The position numbers and the translations under genes are program-made. A DNA stretch of 13,911 bases from assembly GCA_025362615.1 (NCBI GenBank), contig JANYFQ010000508.1:1-13911 (forward strand), given 5' to 3'. Below the pieces are notes generated by a model. That model was given only the letters and a program-made list of their open reading frames with translations. It searched no databases and had not been told where the DNA came from. Origin of the DNA: Hymenobacter sp. GTDB lineage: Bacteria; Bacteroidota; Bacteroidia; Cytophagales; Hymenobacteraceae. Of the stretch, positions 12,868-13,911 are shown in pieces. Within the stretch, counting starts at the first letter, position 1, and every line of letters starts with the position of its first letter.

Positions 12868-13911
12868 CTATGCTTTCTTCTTGATAACCAGCTTCTCCGC
12901 CTGTTTTTCGAGCAGACGCCGGTAGAGTTCGCGCAAGTTGGCGTACTCGCTGGCGGCGTACACCGGCTTTCGCAGGGTAAGGCGGCTGCTGATTTGTACC
13001 GTGCCGGGGGCCGCCAGGGCCACGTTGTACACGAACCGTCCGCCGCCGTCGGACAGCTCCACCACGGCCCCTTTCGGCAGTTCGGCCAGCTCGTAGCCGG
13101 CGGGCAGCGCCAGCGTTGCGGCGATGGATTCTTCGCGCGGGGCCGCAAAATCGACGGCAAACGTGCGCGACTCGGCCTGGAATGGGTTTTGCGCCGGCCC
13201 AAACCCCTTCAACGGACTGATATACAACGCCTGCACTGGAGCTGCGGCTTCGGCGGACTGGCTGAAGGCATAATTCAGGGCCAGGGGCTGGGCCGGGTTT
13301 TCCAGCTCGGCCACCGCGAGTTTGGGCACGGCCCAGCCCTCGTGCCGGCGCAGCAGTTGGGCCAGGTACTTCGGCTCGCCCAACTCAGCCAATTCGGCCC
13401 GGACGGCGCGGGCGGCGTAGCCCGCGTACTCGTCGTGAACCGTGCCGGTGAGGCCGCCGGCCGCGTCGAGCGCCAGGGTAAGCTGCTGAAAATGAACAAA
13501 CCGCTGCCGGGGTTTCAACTCTACCCAACGGCTGTTGGCGGGCGCTTCGGCCACGGTGTGGCCGCTGCCGTTGAGGCAGCGTTCGGGCAGGGTGCCGCAG
13601 GGCAGCAGCGGGTCGGTGGCATCCACGAGCAGGTCGGTGCCGTCGGGCAGCGGCACCAGGGCCACCACGTAGTTGAAGCGGTCGAGCAGCGGGAATTCGG
13701 GATTGATGCGGCCGTGGTCGCGGGTGCTGAGCAGCAGCGGGTGGGCCACCATGCCGGCCTCGCGCAATGCTGCGAGCAGCAGTAGGTTCACGTCGGCGGC
13801 TGTGCCCCGGTGTGCGTCGTAGGCGCGGCGCAGCGGGGCGGCGGCGGTGTAGCCGTTGGTGCCGTCGTAGCGCACGGCGGCCAGCACCAGGGCCCGCACG
13901 GCGGCGGCGCG
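12868..13911 (-). CDS. DUF3857 / transglutaminase-like protein lacking catalytic Cys and His, N-terminus cut off
   Basis: The minus-strand frame is open to the right edge, so 347 C-terminal residues are visible and the signal peptide and DUF3857 domain lie outside the window. A GTG at 13899 is read as an internal valine codon, not a start. The transglutaminase-like region HRGTAADVNLLLLAALREAG aligns with the intact neighbour's GYGDCKALSNYTVALLAAAG without gaps and puts Ala where the neighbour has catalytic Cys. FNYVVA replaces FNHVIV, so His is Tyr. LVDATDPLL keeps the third-position aspartate region. This should be a non-catalytic binding or scaffolding paralogue. The C-terminal part (about 100-347) is a beta-rich domain ending in a basic IKKKA tail. 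It lies 74 bp upstream of the intact paralogue and probably shares its transcript. Confidence 0.85.
   Translation of the reverse strand, partial: RAAAVRALVLAAVRYDGTNGYTAAAPLRRAYDAHRGTAADVNLLLLAALREAGMVAHPLLLSTRDHGRINPEFPLLDRFNYVVALVPLPDGTDLLVDATDPLLPCGTLPERCLNGSGHTVAEAPANSRWVELKPRQRFVHFQQLTLALDAAGGLTGTVHDEYAGYAARAVRAELAELGEPKYLAQLLRRHEGWAVPKLAVAELENPAQPLALNYAFSQSAEAAAPVQALYISPLKGFGPAQNPFQAESRTFAVDFAAPREESIAATLALPAGYELAELPKGAVVELSDGGGRFVYNVALAAPGTVQISSRLTLRKPVYAASEYANLRELYRRLLEKQAEKLVIKKKA

Overview
The window reads as part of a surface- or exo-polysaccharide locus from a GC-rich Bacteroidota, most like Hymenobacter and relatives (Cytophagales). This is an inference from several things together: high GC coding DNA separated by short AT-rich spacers, almost no Shine-Dalgarno sequences, one TAnnTTTG-type promoter match, and two DUF3857/transglutaminase-like exported proteins of the kind common in this phylum. 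No rRNA, tRNA, CRISPR array, transposase or integrase is visible.

Layout. Nine genes lie on the minus strand and are probably read from right to left, from about 10180 down to 1: asnB (asparagine synthase), ugd (UDP-glucose 6-dehydrogenase), a UDP-glucuronate decarboxylase (uxs), a FdtA/QdtA-type ketoisomerase, a WecD-like GNAT N-acyltransferase, a DegT/DnrJ/EryC1 sugar aminotransferase, a GtrB-like membrane glycosyltransferase, and two related GT-B glycosyltransferases; the last is cut by the left edge. A divergent intergenic region (10181-10355) separates this block from a plus-strand acyl-CoA-binding protein (10356-10805). Convergent to that gene are two minus-strand DUF3857/transglutaminase-like proteins; the right one is cut by the right edge.

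How the genes fit together. ugd plus uxs gives UDP-glucose to UDP-glucuronate to UDP-xylose. The ketoisomerase, aminotransferase and acyltransferase, tightly packed at 3140-5669, give a route from dTDP-4-keto-6-deoxyglucose (made elsewhere; no rmlA/rmlB here) to a dTDP-3-acylamino-3,6-dideoxyhexose such as Fuc3NAc or Qui3NAc. The glycosyltransferases would use these donors. AsnB may supply asparagine or amidate a uronic acid.

The most unusual signals are non-coding: (i) a roughly 196-bp palindromic element at 1915-2110 whose two inverted arms each fold into two hairpins with apparent compensatory base changes; (ii) a 40-bp inverted repeat (38/40) bracketing ugd; and (iii) three tracts of 8-bp tandem repeats of the AATTGTTN type around ugd, two of which lie within that inverted repeat. 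I see no convincing wholly new protein system; the enzymes belong to known families. All gaps between genes are shorter than 300 bases.
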